From Prostheceraeus crozeri (lineage: Eukaryota; Platyhelminthes; Polycladida; Euryleptidae), in NCBI GenBank assembly GCA_907163375.1, contig CAJQUW010014360.1, positions 27,432 to 91,431 of the forward strand: a DNA stretch of 64,000 nucleotides, written 5' to 3'. The notes below the pieces were generated by a model that saw nothing but the letters and a program-made list of their open reading frames with translations, did not search any database and was not told the origin of the DNA. Shown piece after piece: positions 9,889 to 19,181 of this stretch (positions are counted from its first letter, which is position 1; the number at the start of each line of letters is the position of its first letter). Both the position numbers and the translations under genes were made by a program.

Positions 9889-11914
9889 ATGGTCCGACAA
9901 GAGAGTCTTGCACGACAGCGCCTAATTTTTCATTTCTGTGAAACGTGCAAAATACCCGTTCGACATGCTAATAAGAGCGGCCACAAGAACTGTATCTTCA
10001 AAAGTGAATGCACGTATCTGTACTGCCTAACCTGCAAGTCATATAAACGGAGTACTGAAAAGGTTAATACCGAAGCCTCTAAGGCATTCATTGAGAAACA
10101 TACACCATGTGCTCAACAAAATGGGAGGAAGGGAATCAACCTCACCTCAAAGGCTGAAAAGAGGAGGTTGGAGCGGTTATTTCAAAAGGAGAGGCCGATG
10201 GAAGGTGTCCTTTCACAGGTTGATGAGCCTACAGCAATAAAGAAACCTATCAAGTCCCGAGCCCCAAAGAAAGCCCCCAAGTCACGACAGTTCATCGATG
10301 ACACCTTAAGCGATTTTGAGGTGAGTTCTGCCAATCATACATAAAACCTTCAAAGGATAGCTTCTTAAATCCGAATAAATTAATTATTGGTCCATTATAC
10401 ATAAAAACATATATCGTTTAATCATTTCAGGATAATGATGAGATGCCTCCTCCTAAGAAGACCAAGGTCTTAATTCAGAAAAAGATCGTCACTAAAAATG
10501 TGAGAATACATTTACTCCATTAATTATTCTATCATGTAAAAAGTATTTCAACATTGTCACAACATTTCAGAGTGAGTTGCCTCAACAGAATTGTATCAGT
10601 TTTGAAGAGGAGAAAGCGGCTGAATGCTTGAGAAATGTAAGTATTAAAGTTATTCATTAGCTCTTTATGCGAAATTGAATATGTTCTTTTCTTCAGTTGT
10701 TTACAGGTGTGAACAGTATACCCCGTTTGCCTACACCGGAGAAGATGTGTCTTCCTAGTCCCGTAAGTGTCATTGTTTAGTTATTTGTCAATAATATTTC
10801 TCAATGCATGAAGTATTTCCAAGAACATGTATGCTTCTCAATGAGTTGCGAACATGTTATATTATTTTTCTCTGCAGGTTGCGCGATCGCTGTCCCTCAG
10901 GAAGCATCGAAGTTTCCTTTCGACGCCAGCGACCAGTACATCGGTGGAAGAGAATGAGGAAAAGCCGCATCCTATTCGGGAGTCCTCATCAGAGGACGAT
11001 GAAACCTCATCAGCGACTTCATCTGATGAGGAAACGTCGTCAGCGACTTCTTCCCCGACATCTTCTTCCGATGAGGATGATGATCCTGTTACAAATGTAA
11101 GTATCAAAGTTGGTCAACTGCATGAGTACAGAATTTTCTATTAAAATATGTTTTTTGTTTGTAATAGATTGATTTATCTTTTAGAATGACTCGTTGCCCC
11201 GTGAGACGGAGGTTGGAACCGATCAGAAGGTCACAATCCAGCCGGAGGTAAGAGAAATTCACTTTTGTATCTCATCAACGGTAAAATGCTAAATAGATGA
11301 TAAACAATTGTTTCTTTCGATTACAGGACTCCGCGATGTGTGCATCTCAGGAGGAAGTCTCGTTCAGCCACATCCGGGCTTCTCCGAGCTGGAGTGTGCG
11401 CCTTCCATTATCGCCGATGATGACACTGGCTCCTTCCTCTTCGATCCCAGCCGCAGCTCCTTCCTCTCCGATCCCAGCCGCAGCTCCTTCCTGTCCGATC
11501 CCAGCCGTAGATCCTTCCCCTCACGCTGCTGCGCCCGCACCTCCAGCTGCTCTCCCTGTCCGGCAGTATGATGTGGATCTCGACGCGACAGCAGAGGTAC
11601 AAGACGTTGAGGTGCAACTCCGTCGTTGCCAAGAGCGCCTAAAGGAGGCTGAGGCCCGCGAGGCTAAGTTGGAGGAGGACAATAGAGGTTTGATTGAGTC
11701 TCTAAGAAATATTACTCAATCAAACCTCCTGTTGGCCTCCCAAGTTACCACCAGCCAACAGCATAACAAAGAAACGCTTGTGCACCTGGAATGCTCCCAA
11801 AATGGCATCAGAAGAGTGCGCCTTACGAGGATGGACGATTTGGGTGGCTGTAGTGACAGCTGCAGTCACCTAAAACTCTACCATAGTGGTATTGTTAAAT
11901 GTGTCAGACTGTAA
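9889..11914 (+). CDS. Spliced Polinton gene: seven coding exons, all phase 0, about 500 residues
   Basis: The predicted coding exons are 9889-10320, 10431-10499, 10571-10636, 10697-10762, 10878-11096, 11185-11247 and 11327-11914. Every intron has GT(A/G)AG-type donors and TTNCAG- or TTTAG-type acceptors, and every exon is a multiple of three (144, 23, 22, 22, 73, 21 and 195 codons plus stop). Exon 1 encodes a Cys/His-rich region (CETC...H...C...C...YCLTC) that may bind zinc, then a Lys-rich stretch. The middle exons encode acidic and Ser-rich disordered sequence (SSSEDDE, SSSDEDDD). The last exon has a Pro/Ala-rich part and a leucine-zipper-like coiled coil from about residue 405 (ERLKEAEAREAKLEED). 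No family is recognised. A nuclear regulatory or DNA-binding role would fit but is inference. Confidence 0.7.
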
Positions 11915-12029
11915 CTTTATTACTTTAACTTTTATTTTCTTCTTTTTTTTGAAAAAAATAATTGTTGAAATTATATGTGTTTTGTCTTTACAACAGATCG
12001 GAACATACGGTATTGGCTGGTGATGACGC

Positions 12030-12060
12030 TGACGTCATTAGCTGGTAGATGTATATAAGG
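12030..12060 (+). promoter_or_regulatory. CRE (TGACGTCA) plus TATATAAGG promoter of the polymerase gene
   Basis: A perfect CREB/ATF palindrome TGACGTCA at 12030-12037 lies 15 bp before TATATAAGG at 12052-12060. The ATG of the zinc-finger/polymerase frame is 31 bp further on. Confidence 0.6.
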
Positions 12061-12090
12061 GCTTGCTAATTTCAATCCTCATCAATAATC

Positions 12091-12384
12091 ATGGTTGTCT
12101 GTACCAAGTGTGGAAAAGTGTTCACTCTCATAGGCAATTTGCAACGACATGAAAAATTTTGTAAGTTAGGAAAAACGTATCAATGTAGCAAGTGTCCATA
12201 TAAGACGAATAGGATGGATAATCTTAAGAGGCATAAACTTGTATGCAATAATAAACCGAATGATAGCATAACAGAGTCAAATTCAAATAATCAAAATAGA
12301 TCTACTTCTAAGCCAACAACCAGCGCTTCAACTAACATACAAAACTTTATGCAATACTGCCTCTCGGTGTGGCAAAACGTATAA
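12091..12384 (+). pseudogene. C2H2 zinc-finger N-terminus of the polymerase gene, out of frame with it
   Basis: This 97-codon frame encodes two C2H2 fingers (CTKCGKVF...H...C and CSKCPYKT...H...C) and a Ser/Asn linker. Near its end, around 12356-12366, the frame changes. Beyond that point the polymerase frame shows the second half of another finger (C-G-K-T-Y...H...H). The gap between the would-be Cys codons is one base too long, so a single-base indel probably separates one continuous finger+polymerase gene. It could be a real mutation, an assembly error, or two genuine genes. The CRE/TATA promoter lies before this frame and none lies before 12410. Confidence 0.65.
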
Positions 12385-12409
12385 CTCTATAAGTAGATTT
12401 CGACAGCAT

Positions 12410-15400
12410 ATGAATGTACATAACACAAATAGTGAGATGAATATGCATAATAACTATGGAACTGTTAGTCTCAGTGAAAGCGCACTCAATGGCCATGCAC
12501 GTGTGTATGATATCACGCCAACAACACCTACTGTGGACATAACATCATTTTTAGAAAGCATGCGTTCCATGTTAGGGAATTTAGTGTCTGACTTACTAAG
12601 GAGCTATCAATTGCGCGGTCGTCTGATTGCACAAATTCGTTATGTCCGTTCTAATCCTCAAGAAGAAGAAACTTTTCTCGCACACTTTACCTCATCATCC
12701 TCAAACTATATTTATGACTATGATGCTTGGTTTCAGGATCATCTAAATAGTCTAATAAATCATATTGAAGCCTTCACAAAAAAGGGTAGCAATTGGATTA
12801 TAGATGATGTACAAAATATAGAGTTCAATGTAATAACAAGTCCAATACTGTCAGGTGGACAATCATTTCCTCTACCAAAGAAGTTAAAAAACTCTAAAGC
12901 TGTCACTAATGTTAATTCAAATGCAAATGATTGCTTCCTATATGCAGTTTTATCAATATTGCATTATAATGAAGTACCTTATTCAAGGAATGAAGTAAAA
13001 TCATATAGTAAGTGGGCATCTGAGCTAAATATGGAAGGCATTTCCACACCAGTATCAATCAAAGATATTCCAAAATTTGAGAAAAATAATGATATTAAAA
13101 TTAACATTCACTTTTATGAAAATGGACTCAAAGGTGTTCGTTACAATAGTAACTTTACTGGTAGGCAAACGGTTAATATTTTGCTAATTCTAAACAATGG
13201 AGCAGCACACTATTGTGGAATTCCAAAGCTGTCAAGATTGTATAGGAGAACTTTAAAAAGACATAAATACTTCTGCGAAAGATGCACTCAGTCATTCACA
13301 TATAAGACAACACTAGAACGACATTTCCAGTTTTGCATTCGAGGAAAAGCACAAATAGAAAAAATGCCGACAGATCTAAAAGTACTAACAAGTAGCATGG
13401 AATATCAACTAAGTCCTCCTTTAGTAATTTATGCAGATATAGAGTGCTACATTGATAATAAAATACATAAACCTGCGGCCATTGGAGCTTATCATGTCTG
13501 GCATAATGCCCTTCAATCAAAATTTGAAAACAAGTATTACCTCTTTGAAGGTGAAAATTGCATTATTGGTTTCTTGCACCACTTAGAAACTGTAGCCCAA
13601 GACTTATATGACAACCAATGTGCAACAACTAGGCAGCCAATGACACTGTCAGCGGATGAAAAAGCACGCCATGAGAATGCAGAATGTTGCAACAAATGTA
13701 AATCAAAATTCAGCGATGAAGTCATAAAAGTTCGTGATCATGATCATATCACCGGACGATATAGGCAAACATTATGTAGGAAATGCAATCTCCGGTTAAG
13801 ACTTAACAGACGGGAGCTCCCCATATTTTTCCACAATTTTAAAAATTATGATAGCCACATCGTTTGCTATAAAGCGATTGGAAGAATGAAGTCTTGGAAA
13901 TTAGATGTTGTAGCAGCAACTGCTGAAAAATATATAACTTTATCCGCCAGTGTCCCTGTAAATGAATACAAAGGGAAGACAGTATACTTTAAACTAAAAT
14001 TCTTAGACTCATATCAATTTCTAAGTGCATCCTTGAGTGAATTAGCCAAGGGCTTGCAAACGTATGAGCATGTAGAGACATTAAGGGTAGAATTTCCACA
14101 ATTAAGTGATAATGTTTTATATCAGAAGGGAGTGTTTCCATATTCATACTTCAAAAACTTAAACACGTTGACGGAAGACTGTCTACCACCACAATTTGAA
14201 TTCTATAATTATCTTACTCGTGAGCACTGTTCCGATAGTGAATATGAACACGCTAACAAGGCGTGGATTGAATTTAATTGTAGCACATTTGGTGATTACA
14301 TGCTGGCATATCTGAAGTTAGATGTTTTATTGTTGGCAGACATATTTGAAGTGTTTAGAGCATTGAGTCAACGTGAGGATGAAGTCGACCCTGTACATTT
14401 TGTCAGTCTCCCACATCTTAGCTTTACCTCAGCACTAAATTTCTCTTCCAATGATCCCCCACACTACATACAAGATGAAAATATGTACAATCTATTTGAA
14501 CGAGGAATTAGAGGGGGTATGACTTTCACCAACATTCACCGAGCGCGTGCACGCATTGAAGAATTAGGAAATAATATACATGAAAGTCGACATTTGACCT
14601 ACTTAGATGTTAATAACCTTTACGGTTCTTCACTCAGTAGGAATCTACCCCACTCAAATTTCAAATGGTTGAATGAAAGTGAATTAGATAATTTTTTAAA
14701 TGAAGAAAATGTTCAAAATATAGATGATGATGGTGAAATCGGCTACATTTTTGATTTAGATTTAGAGTATCCTGCAGCCATTCATGATGACACTGCCGAT
14801 TTCCCATTAGCTCCAGAAATGCAGATGATTGAAAAGAGAATGTTTTCACACTATATGAAAAATCTATATGAAAAAGTAAGACCAAATACACATTTTTCTT
14901 CTATCAAGAAACTTCTGCTCCATCAATTTGATAGGGAAAATTATGTAGTCCACTATTCAATTTTAAAATTTTACTTGAGCATGGGCATGAGAATCAAGAA
15001 GATTCATAGTGGCATAAAATTCACACAAAAGCCTTGGTTAAAAACATACATTGATATGAACTCTCAAAAGAGGGCTCAATCAAACACTGACTTCGAAAAG
15101 TCATTCTACAAATTGAAAAATAATTCTTTATATGGTAAAACAATGGAAAATGTAAGGAGAAGGAAAAAATTTAAACTAGTCAACAATGAGAAACAACTAC
15201 TGAAATTGTCAAATCATCCTCTCTATGTTCAACACAAAATATTTGATGAAGATCTGGTTGGTATGGAAATGTACAAACCTTCAATAGTTTTAAATAAATT
15301 AATATATGTTGGTCAAGCAGTACTTGACTATAGTAAGTTGGAAATGTATCAATTATATTACAATGATCTAAAAGGATGTCCACTGATAAATAGAACGCGA

Positions 15401-15949
15401 CTTTGTGGAGGTGATACCGATAGTTTCTTCCTATGTTTATACACATCACCATCTGTCCGTCTGGAAGATATACTTCTATACTTCGGTGAAAAGTTTGACT
15501 CTTCAAACTATGACAGTCATCACCGACTATACTCAACTACAAACAAAGCTAGATTAGGTTGTTTTAAGGATGAGTGTGCTGGAAAGTTGCTTGAGGAAAT
15601 GATCCTACTAAAACCGAAAATGTATTCCATGAAATATCTAGACTCTACGAATCATAGCATCAAACGTGCAAAAGGAATTCAGAGAGCAGCAGTTAAAAAA
15701 TTGAAACATGATGACTATAGGAGTGTCTATTATAGTGAGAATGATACAACTGAAGATATGACAATTATAAATTCAAAAAATCACATAGTTAGCACAAAAT
15801 CATTTAGGAAGCGAGGTCTTTCACTTTGGGAGGATAAGCGCTGTTGGCTGGATAAAAATTTATCATTACCATATGGACACTATAGCCTAGGTCTTCCCCC
15901 ACCGTCGAAGAGAAGGAGATGCCTTCCTGTCACAGGTGATGTAGAATAA
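12410..15949 (+). CDS. polB: Protein-primed family B DNA polymerase of Polinton (DNA_pol_B_2)
   Basis: The frame has 1179 residues and replicates the element from its ends using a protein primer. From the N-terminus: a papain/OTU-like region at about residues 170-270 (NDCFLYA ... HYCGI), a Cys/His finger at about 288-310, then the exonuclease with Exo I YADIEC (D343, E345), Exo II HNFKNYDSH and Exo III YLKLDV. Inserted in the exonuclease is an endonuclease-VII-like zinc/HNH module (CCNKC, VRDHDHITGRYR, CRKCN, residues 424-460). Polymerase motif A is YLDVNNLYGSSL (about 731-742), motif B KNNSLYGKT (about 903-911), motif C GGDTDSFF (D1002, D1004), followed by KPKMYSMK. All catalytic residues are present. 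The ATG at 12410 is simply the first in this frame; the natural start is probably 12091 (see the zinc-finger entry). AATAAA follows the stop. Confidence 0.95.
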   Translation: MNVHNTNSEMNMHNNYGTVSLSESALNGHARVYDITPTTPTVDITSFLESMRSMLGNLVSDLLRSYQLRGRLIAQIRYVRSNPQEEETFLAHFTSSSSNYIYDYDAWFQDHLNSLINHIEAFTKKGSNWIIDDVQNIEFNVITSPILSGGQSFPLPKKLKNSKAVTNVNSNANDCFLYAVLSILHYNEVPYSRNEVKSYSKWASELNMEGISTPVSIKDIPKFEKNNDIKINIHFYENGLKGVRYNSNFTGRQTVNILLILNNGAAHYCGIPKLSRLYRRTLKRHKYFCERCTQSFTYKTTLERHFQFCIRGKAQIEKMPTDLKVLTSSMEYQLSPPLVIYADIECYIDNKIHKPAAIGAYHVWHNALQSKFENKYYLFEGENCIIGFLHHLETVAQDLYDNQCATTRQPMTLSADEKARHENAECCNKCKSKFSDEVIKVRDHDHITGRYRQTLCRKCNLRLRLNRRELPIFFHNFKNYDSHIVCYKAIGRMKSWKLDVVAATAEKYITLSASVPVNEYKGKTVYFKLKFLDSYQFLSASLSELAKGLQTYEHVETLRVEFPQLSDNVLYQKGVFPYSYFKNLNTLTEDCLPPQFEFYNYLTREHCSDSEYEHANKAWIEFNCSTFGDYMLAYLKLDVLLLADIFEVFRALSQREDEVDPVHFVSLPHLSFTSALNFSSNDPPHYIQDENMYNLFERGIRGGMTFTNIHRARARIEELGNNIHESRHLTYLDVNNLYGSSLSRNLPHSNFKWLNESELDNFLNEENVQNIDDDGEIGYIFDLDLEYPAAIHDDTADFPLAPEMQMIEKRMFSHYMKNLYEKVRPNTHFSSIKKLLLHQFDRENYVVHYSILKFYLSMGMRIKKIHSGIKFTQKPWLKTYIDMNSQKRAQSNTDFEKSFYKLKNNSLYGKTMENVRRRKKFKLVNNEKQLLKLSNHPLYVQHKIFDEDLVGMEMYKPSIVLNKLIYVGQAVLDYSKLEMYQLYYNDLKGCPLINRTRLCGGDTDSFFLCLYTSPSVRLEDILLYFGEKFDSSNYDSHHRLYSTTNKARLGCFKDECAGKLLEEMILLKPKMYSMKYLDSTNHSIKRAKGIQRAAVKKLKHDDYRSVYYSENDTTEDMTIINSKNHIVSTKSFRKRGLSLWEDKRCWLDKNLSLPYGHYSLGLPPPSKRRRCLPVTGDVE

Positions 15950-15996
15950 GTCTAAATAAAAACAATATAATATTCCACTTGTAATAGATCTTGCGA

Positions 15997-16167
15997 TTGC
16001 TGCATCTTCCGACATGTAGCAACACTTACTAATACATAAGTAGTCTTACTAAAATTGAAATTTCTACATCTTTCCGATATGTAGAAATGATTACTAATAA
16101 ATAGGTAGTCCTAATGTGAATGAATATGTGAAGAATTTGTACTCAACATCATTCCGATATGTTGAGC
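15997..16167 (+). ncRNA. Three tandem stem-loops with covarying stems and a conserved TTCCGAY loop
   Basis: Hairpin 1 is at 15997-16022 (9-bp stem with one G-T pair, loop CTTCCGAC). Hairpin 2 is at 16061-16087 (9-bp perfect stem, loop CTTTCCGAT). Hairpin 3 is at 16142-16166 (8-bp stem, loop CATTCCGAT). The stems differ at several positions, yet each change is matched on the other side, while the loop core TTCCGA is kept. Units 1 and 2 are also followed by a shared 'ttactaata.ata.gtagtc' segment. They lie between polB and the next gene, so they could act in the polB 3' UTR or the next leader. Confidence 0.65.
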
Positions 16168-16228
16168 TAATAAAATAACAAACTTTAGGCAAACATTAAA
16201 CTTAAATTTGAAACATAGCTTTCGGAAC

Positions 16229-16789
16229 ATGCCTCATTACATTAGAACATGGAAACTTAGTGACGTTCAAAACGTTCACATAACAAATTCTAAAAGAATA
16301 GCATTTCGTCATTCAATAGCAAATAGTGATCGAAAACATCGTGGCGTTTGCATTAGTATTGACTCATTGCCTTCACTGAAAGACTTTGCGGATCTCATTG
16401 ACAACCATAAGACTCGGATCAAGATTCCTCTCGATGACAAGGTATGGATAAAGTGTGATTCATCAGTCAAACTATACGTCTGTTCACCAAAACGTGAAGA
16501 TGTTGAATATCGATTTTTTCGTTTCAGTGACGTCACATGGGAAACCTTTACAAGGGAGATACTACCACAGATAACGTCATTCATTAAAGATGGAGGACAT
16601 CAAACGGTTGGAAGTTGTAAATCGGATGTTAACTACAAAAGCAAAGTCAAAACTCAATCTACAAGAGATCGAGAGGAATATACCCAACCGAAAACAATGG
16701 TTACTGATAAAACGCAAATTGAAGCCGACAACAAGCTTACATCTTGGAAGACCCTCAATGTTAACATGGAGGATTCAGAGGAAGGATAG
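16229..16789 (+). CDS. Unknown Polinton protein overlapping the TBP-like gene
   Basis: I take the first ATG, giving 186 residues. The N-terminal 120 residues look globular (VCISIDSLPSLKDFADLID, VWIKCDSSVKLYVC, YRFFRFSDVTWETF). The last 60 are polar and low in structure and coincide with the 200-nt overlap with the next gene in another frame, where the other frame seems to carry the constraint. Family not recognised. Its position directly before the TBP-like gene suggests a shared transcript and perhaps a shared role. Confidence 0.6.
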   Translation: MPHYIRTWKLSDVQNVHITNSKRIAFRHSIANSDRKHRGVCISIDSLPSLKDFADLIDNHKTRIKIPLDDKVWIKCDSSVKLYVCSPKREDVEYRFFRFSDVTWETFTREILPQITSFIKDGGHQTVGSCKSDVNYKSKVKTQSTRDREEYTQPKTMVTDKTQIEADNKLTSWKTLNVNMEDSEEG

Positions 16790-17159
16790 ATCTCTCACTA
16801 TCCTATTCTTTCCAAATGGAACAATCCAATGTATTGGAAGGGTCATGGAGGGTGATCTCTCATATTTACACTTAACTTTGGAACATTTACTTGGTGATTC
16901 ATTATCTGATTGGAAAGTGAAGACAATGACCGTGTTATGTGAATTACACTATCACTATGATTTCCGTAAAGTTACATCATCACATAATCTAACTTATGAA
17001 GTGGAGCAGCTTCCAGCAGCTCAATTGACTAACTGGCATCCATATCATGTTCATGTGTTCCATAATGGAAAGATTGTGATAACCGGCATTAAAGACATAA
17101 GTGATGTGCCTCCCATCATATGTGATTTGAAAAAATGTTTCATGAAAACCAAATTGTAG
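16590..17159 (+). CDS. TATA-binding-protein-like (TBP fold) protein
   Basis: The 189-residue protein shows two TBP-type repeats. Repeat 1 has a 'KLNLQEIERNIPN' helix (compare LDL-x-x-IA in TBP), then a strand 'MLTWRIQRK' and 'TILFFPNGTIQCIG' (compare the R-I-x-x-P ... IF-S-G-K-x-x-x-T-G signature). Repeat 2 has 'WKVKTMTVLCEL', a 'LTYEVEQLP...WHPYHVHVFHNG' stretch, then 'KIVITGIKD', and a closing helix 'VPPIICDLKKCF'. TBP bends DNA at TATA boxes and nucleates transcription. Similarity is remote and judged by eye; the repeat order and spacing fit well. The start ATG at 16590 lies inside the previous gene. It is the last plus-strand gene before the convergent structural block. Other proteins with the same fold (DNA-glycosylase N-domains) are less likely, because the S-G-K-type turns match TBP. 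Confidence 0.72.
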   Translation: MEDIKRLEVVNRMLTTKAKSKLNLQEIERNIPNRKQWLLIKRKLKPTTSLHLGRPSMLTWRIQRKDRSLTILFFPNGTIQCIGRVMEGDLSYLHLTLEHLLGDSLSDWKVKTMTVLCELHYHYDFRKVTSSHNLTYEVEQLPAAQLTNWHPYHVHVFHNGKIVITGIKDISDVPPIICDLKKCFMKTKL

Positions 17160-17308
17160 ATTTTGTATATATGTGGATAGATAATGAAATGTGAACATGT
17201 TTTTTGTATATATGTGAATAGATAATGAAATATGAGCATGTTTTTGTTTTCCTTATAAACCCTTGTTTTGGAAAAAAAGAGAGCAAGTTAATGATACAAC
17301 ATAAAACT
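17160..17308. other. Convergent 3' intergenic region with a 44-bp direct repeat
   Basis: Two copies of 'tgtatatatgtg.atagata' plus 'atgaaat.tga.catg' lie side by side between the convergent gene blocks. The reverse complement of 'actttatttc' just left of the protease stop (about 17306-17315) supplies an AATAAA for the minus-strand transcripts. Confidence 0.6.
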
Positions 17309-17773
17309 TTATTTCAAAACTGTTTCAACATATTTAGTAAGAATTACATCATTTTTATCACAGTTTTTTGAAAATAGTTCTAAAGCACTTTTACAGTTAT
17401 TTTTCAATGGTCTCTCGTTGACAAAATAGAGTACATAGCCACCGCACATTAGAGATGTATTACTTTGAAGTGGGAACGATGTCACTTTCCTAACAGTCCA
17501 GGAAAACCTGTTCATCCATAATGCGATATCATGTAAACGAGGTTGATTAAGAGAGTCAAAATATTCGGCAACTTTATAACGATTGATGTATACAGCAATC
17601 CAATGTTTTCCGGGAAGATTGTTGGTATCCGTATTGATGATAAGCGAACAAGGATAGAAAGGAATTGAATCAGGTAAATTATCTCTAGAAAAGACATTGA
17701 GAAATATTGTCTTGGAGTAGGGATGAGCTTTCCTCATTTTCCTCAAGATTTCTATGTTGCTTAAGTTACTCAT
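17309..17773 (-). CDS. Adenain-like cysteine protease (capsid maturation)
   Basis: This 154-residue protein has the adenain/Ulp1-type order of catalytic residues: His57 in KHWIAVY, Asp73 in EYFDSL, Gln103 in FPLQS and Cys110 in MCGGYVLYF. Length is short for the family but the core is complete. In adenoviruses and Polintons this enzyme cleaves capsid precursor proteins. The ATG overlaps the stop of the upstream capsid gene (ATGA at 17770-17773), so the two are tightly linked. Candidate substrates in the element are the two small basic Gly-Gly proteins. Confidence 0.9.
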   Translation of the reverse strand: MSNLSNIEILRKMRKAHPYSKTIFLNVFSRDNLPDSIPFYPCSLIINTDTNNLPGKHWIAVYINRYKVAEYFDSLNQPRLHDIALWMNRFSWTVRKVTSFPLQSNTSLMCGGYVLYFVNERPLKNNCKSALELFSKNCDKNDVILTKYVETVLK

Positions 17774-19053
17774 CTCTGATAGCTGACAGTCACGTCTCTC
17801 ATTCTTGTTATCTCAACTTTGCTATCATAGATAGCATAAATGAGACAAGTAATTGTTTTCTTCAAAGGTGACTCAAATGATACCTCCAGTCGTAGATTTC
17901 CAGGCTTTGTAACTCCTACGCTTTCACCACCTAGATCTGCATCTGCTGTGAGGTTGTACATAATGAAGAAGTAGCCATTCTTGTACATATCCATTGTAAT
18001 TCCATTTGAATCGTCTGTATTAAACATGTTGAGGGCGGTGAAAATAGAACCATATTCACGTGCGAATTTACCATCTTTGAAATTAGGCTCATATGCTTTG
18101 CAAGATACAAATTTCCCATCCTGATAGAGTGCTAGTTTGCTAACATTAAAGTGTTGGAAATTGAATGGATTCTTTTCAAAAGCACCAATGAATGCCTCAT
18201 TTTCCACAAATGTGATATACACCGCCTTTGGCATTGCAGTGGGAAAAAGATTTGGGTAGGCATGTGAGGATGATCCCGCACCAATTGTGAAGTTTGTCAA
18301 CACACTGTGATTAACTGGATATATTGCATTGTTTTTCCTCAATCCTGTCGCATGCTCGTTGATGACTGACGGGTTCATTGTTACTCGCCTTACATTGAGC
18401 ACGGCATTACTTATGTTGACTTGATAGTTTGTAGCTCCAAAAGCCATTAACGCGAACTCAGGATTTGCACGAATAAATTTTATTTGCATTTTAACCTGTG
18501 ATAGCAGATATCTAGATTGACGAAGGAAATCAAGATAGACGGGTCCTTTCAAGTATAATTCCTTTGAATCCGCTGTTAAATCCATTCGTCTTTTCAACCC
18601 TGTATTTGAGACATCATCAAATTTCCCTTGCTGATCATCATACCACCCAGAAACTTGCAAGTGTGACTGTTTAGCTTGCTTTTGAAATTGAGTCATTGTA
18701 TGTATATATGCTCCATATGGATATGCTCGATCCCCTCCTTCAATCTGTTTGTCATTCAATATTAGATACACATCTGAGAACAGACTGGCAATAGGAAGAT
18801 TTGCTAACCCCACTTTATCCTTGGATGAATCGATATTTGTACCATCAGTCTTCTTAATTTGTATACACAACTCTAAATCAATGGATTGGCAGTCAATATA
18901 ATCTTGAGGATTGGCAGGTATATCAAACTGAATAGGCTGCTGGTTACCATCGATGTTTGTTGTGGGGACTATGTCTACAATTGTTGAGGAGATGATGTCT
19001 GTCTGATGAGGGGGAGAATCGAAGAAACACAAAGCCGAATTGATACTCTGCAT
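17770..19053 (-). CDS. Candidate Polinton major capsid protein (F54H12.2-like family)
   Basis: The protein has 427 residues and starts at an ATG. It contains the pattern typical of this family: a 'YIDCQSIDLELCIQIKKTDG' segment, then 'LPIASLFSDVYLILNDKQIEG', 'AYPYGAYIHTMTQF' and 'SQVKMQIKFIRANPEFALM'. These alternate strands and short loops as in a jelly roll. Homologues are scattered through invertebrate genomes and were proposed to be double-jelly-roll capsid proteins. It sits between the 121-residue basic protein and the protease in a compact late block. The assignment of major rather than minor capsid comes from family memory and needs structure prediction. Confidence 0.75.
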   Translation of the reverse strand: MQSINSALCFFDSPPHQTDIISSTIVDIVPTTNIDGNQQPIQFDIPANPQDYIDCQSIDLELCIQIKKTDGTNIDSSKDKVGLANLPIASLFSDVYLILNDKQIEGGDRAYPYGAYIHTMTQFQKQAKQSHLQVSGWYDDQQGKFDDVSNTGLKRRMDLTADSKELYLKGPVYLDFLRQSRYLLSQVKMQIKFIRANPEFALMAFGATNYQVNISNAVLNVRRVTMNPSVINEHATGLRKNNAIYPVNHSVLTNFTIGAGSSSHAYPNLFPTAMPKAVYITFVENEAFIGAFEKNPFNFQHFNVSKLALYQDGKFVSCKAYEPNFKDGKFAREYGSIFTALNMFNTDDSNGITMDMYKNGYFFIMYNLTADADLGGESVGVTKPGNLRLEVSFESPLKKTITCLIYAIYDSKVEITRMRDVTVSYQR

Positions 19054-19181
19054 CGTATTAGCTCTACAAATATGTTGTCTTCCTTCGTTTTGACTTGTTT
19101 CTAGTAGCTGTGGAATTTCGTTTGCGCTTTCTTGTTTTCACTCGACGTCTAGATTTAGAACGTGCTGCTCTAGTCGGCTTT

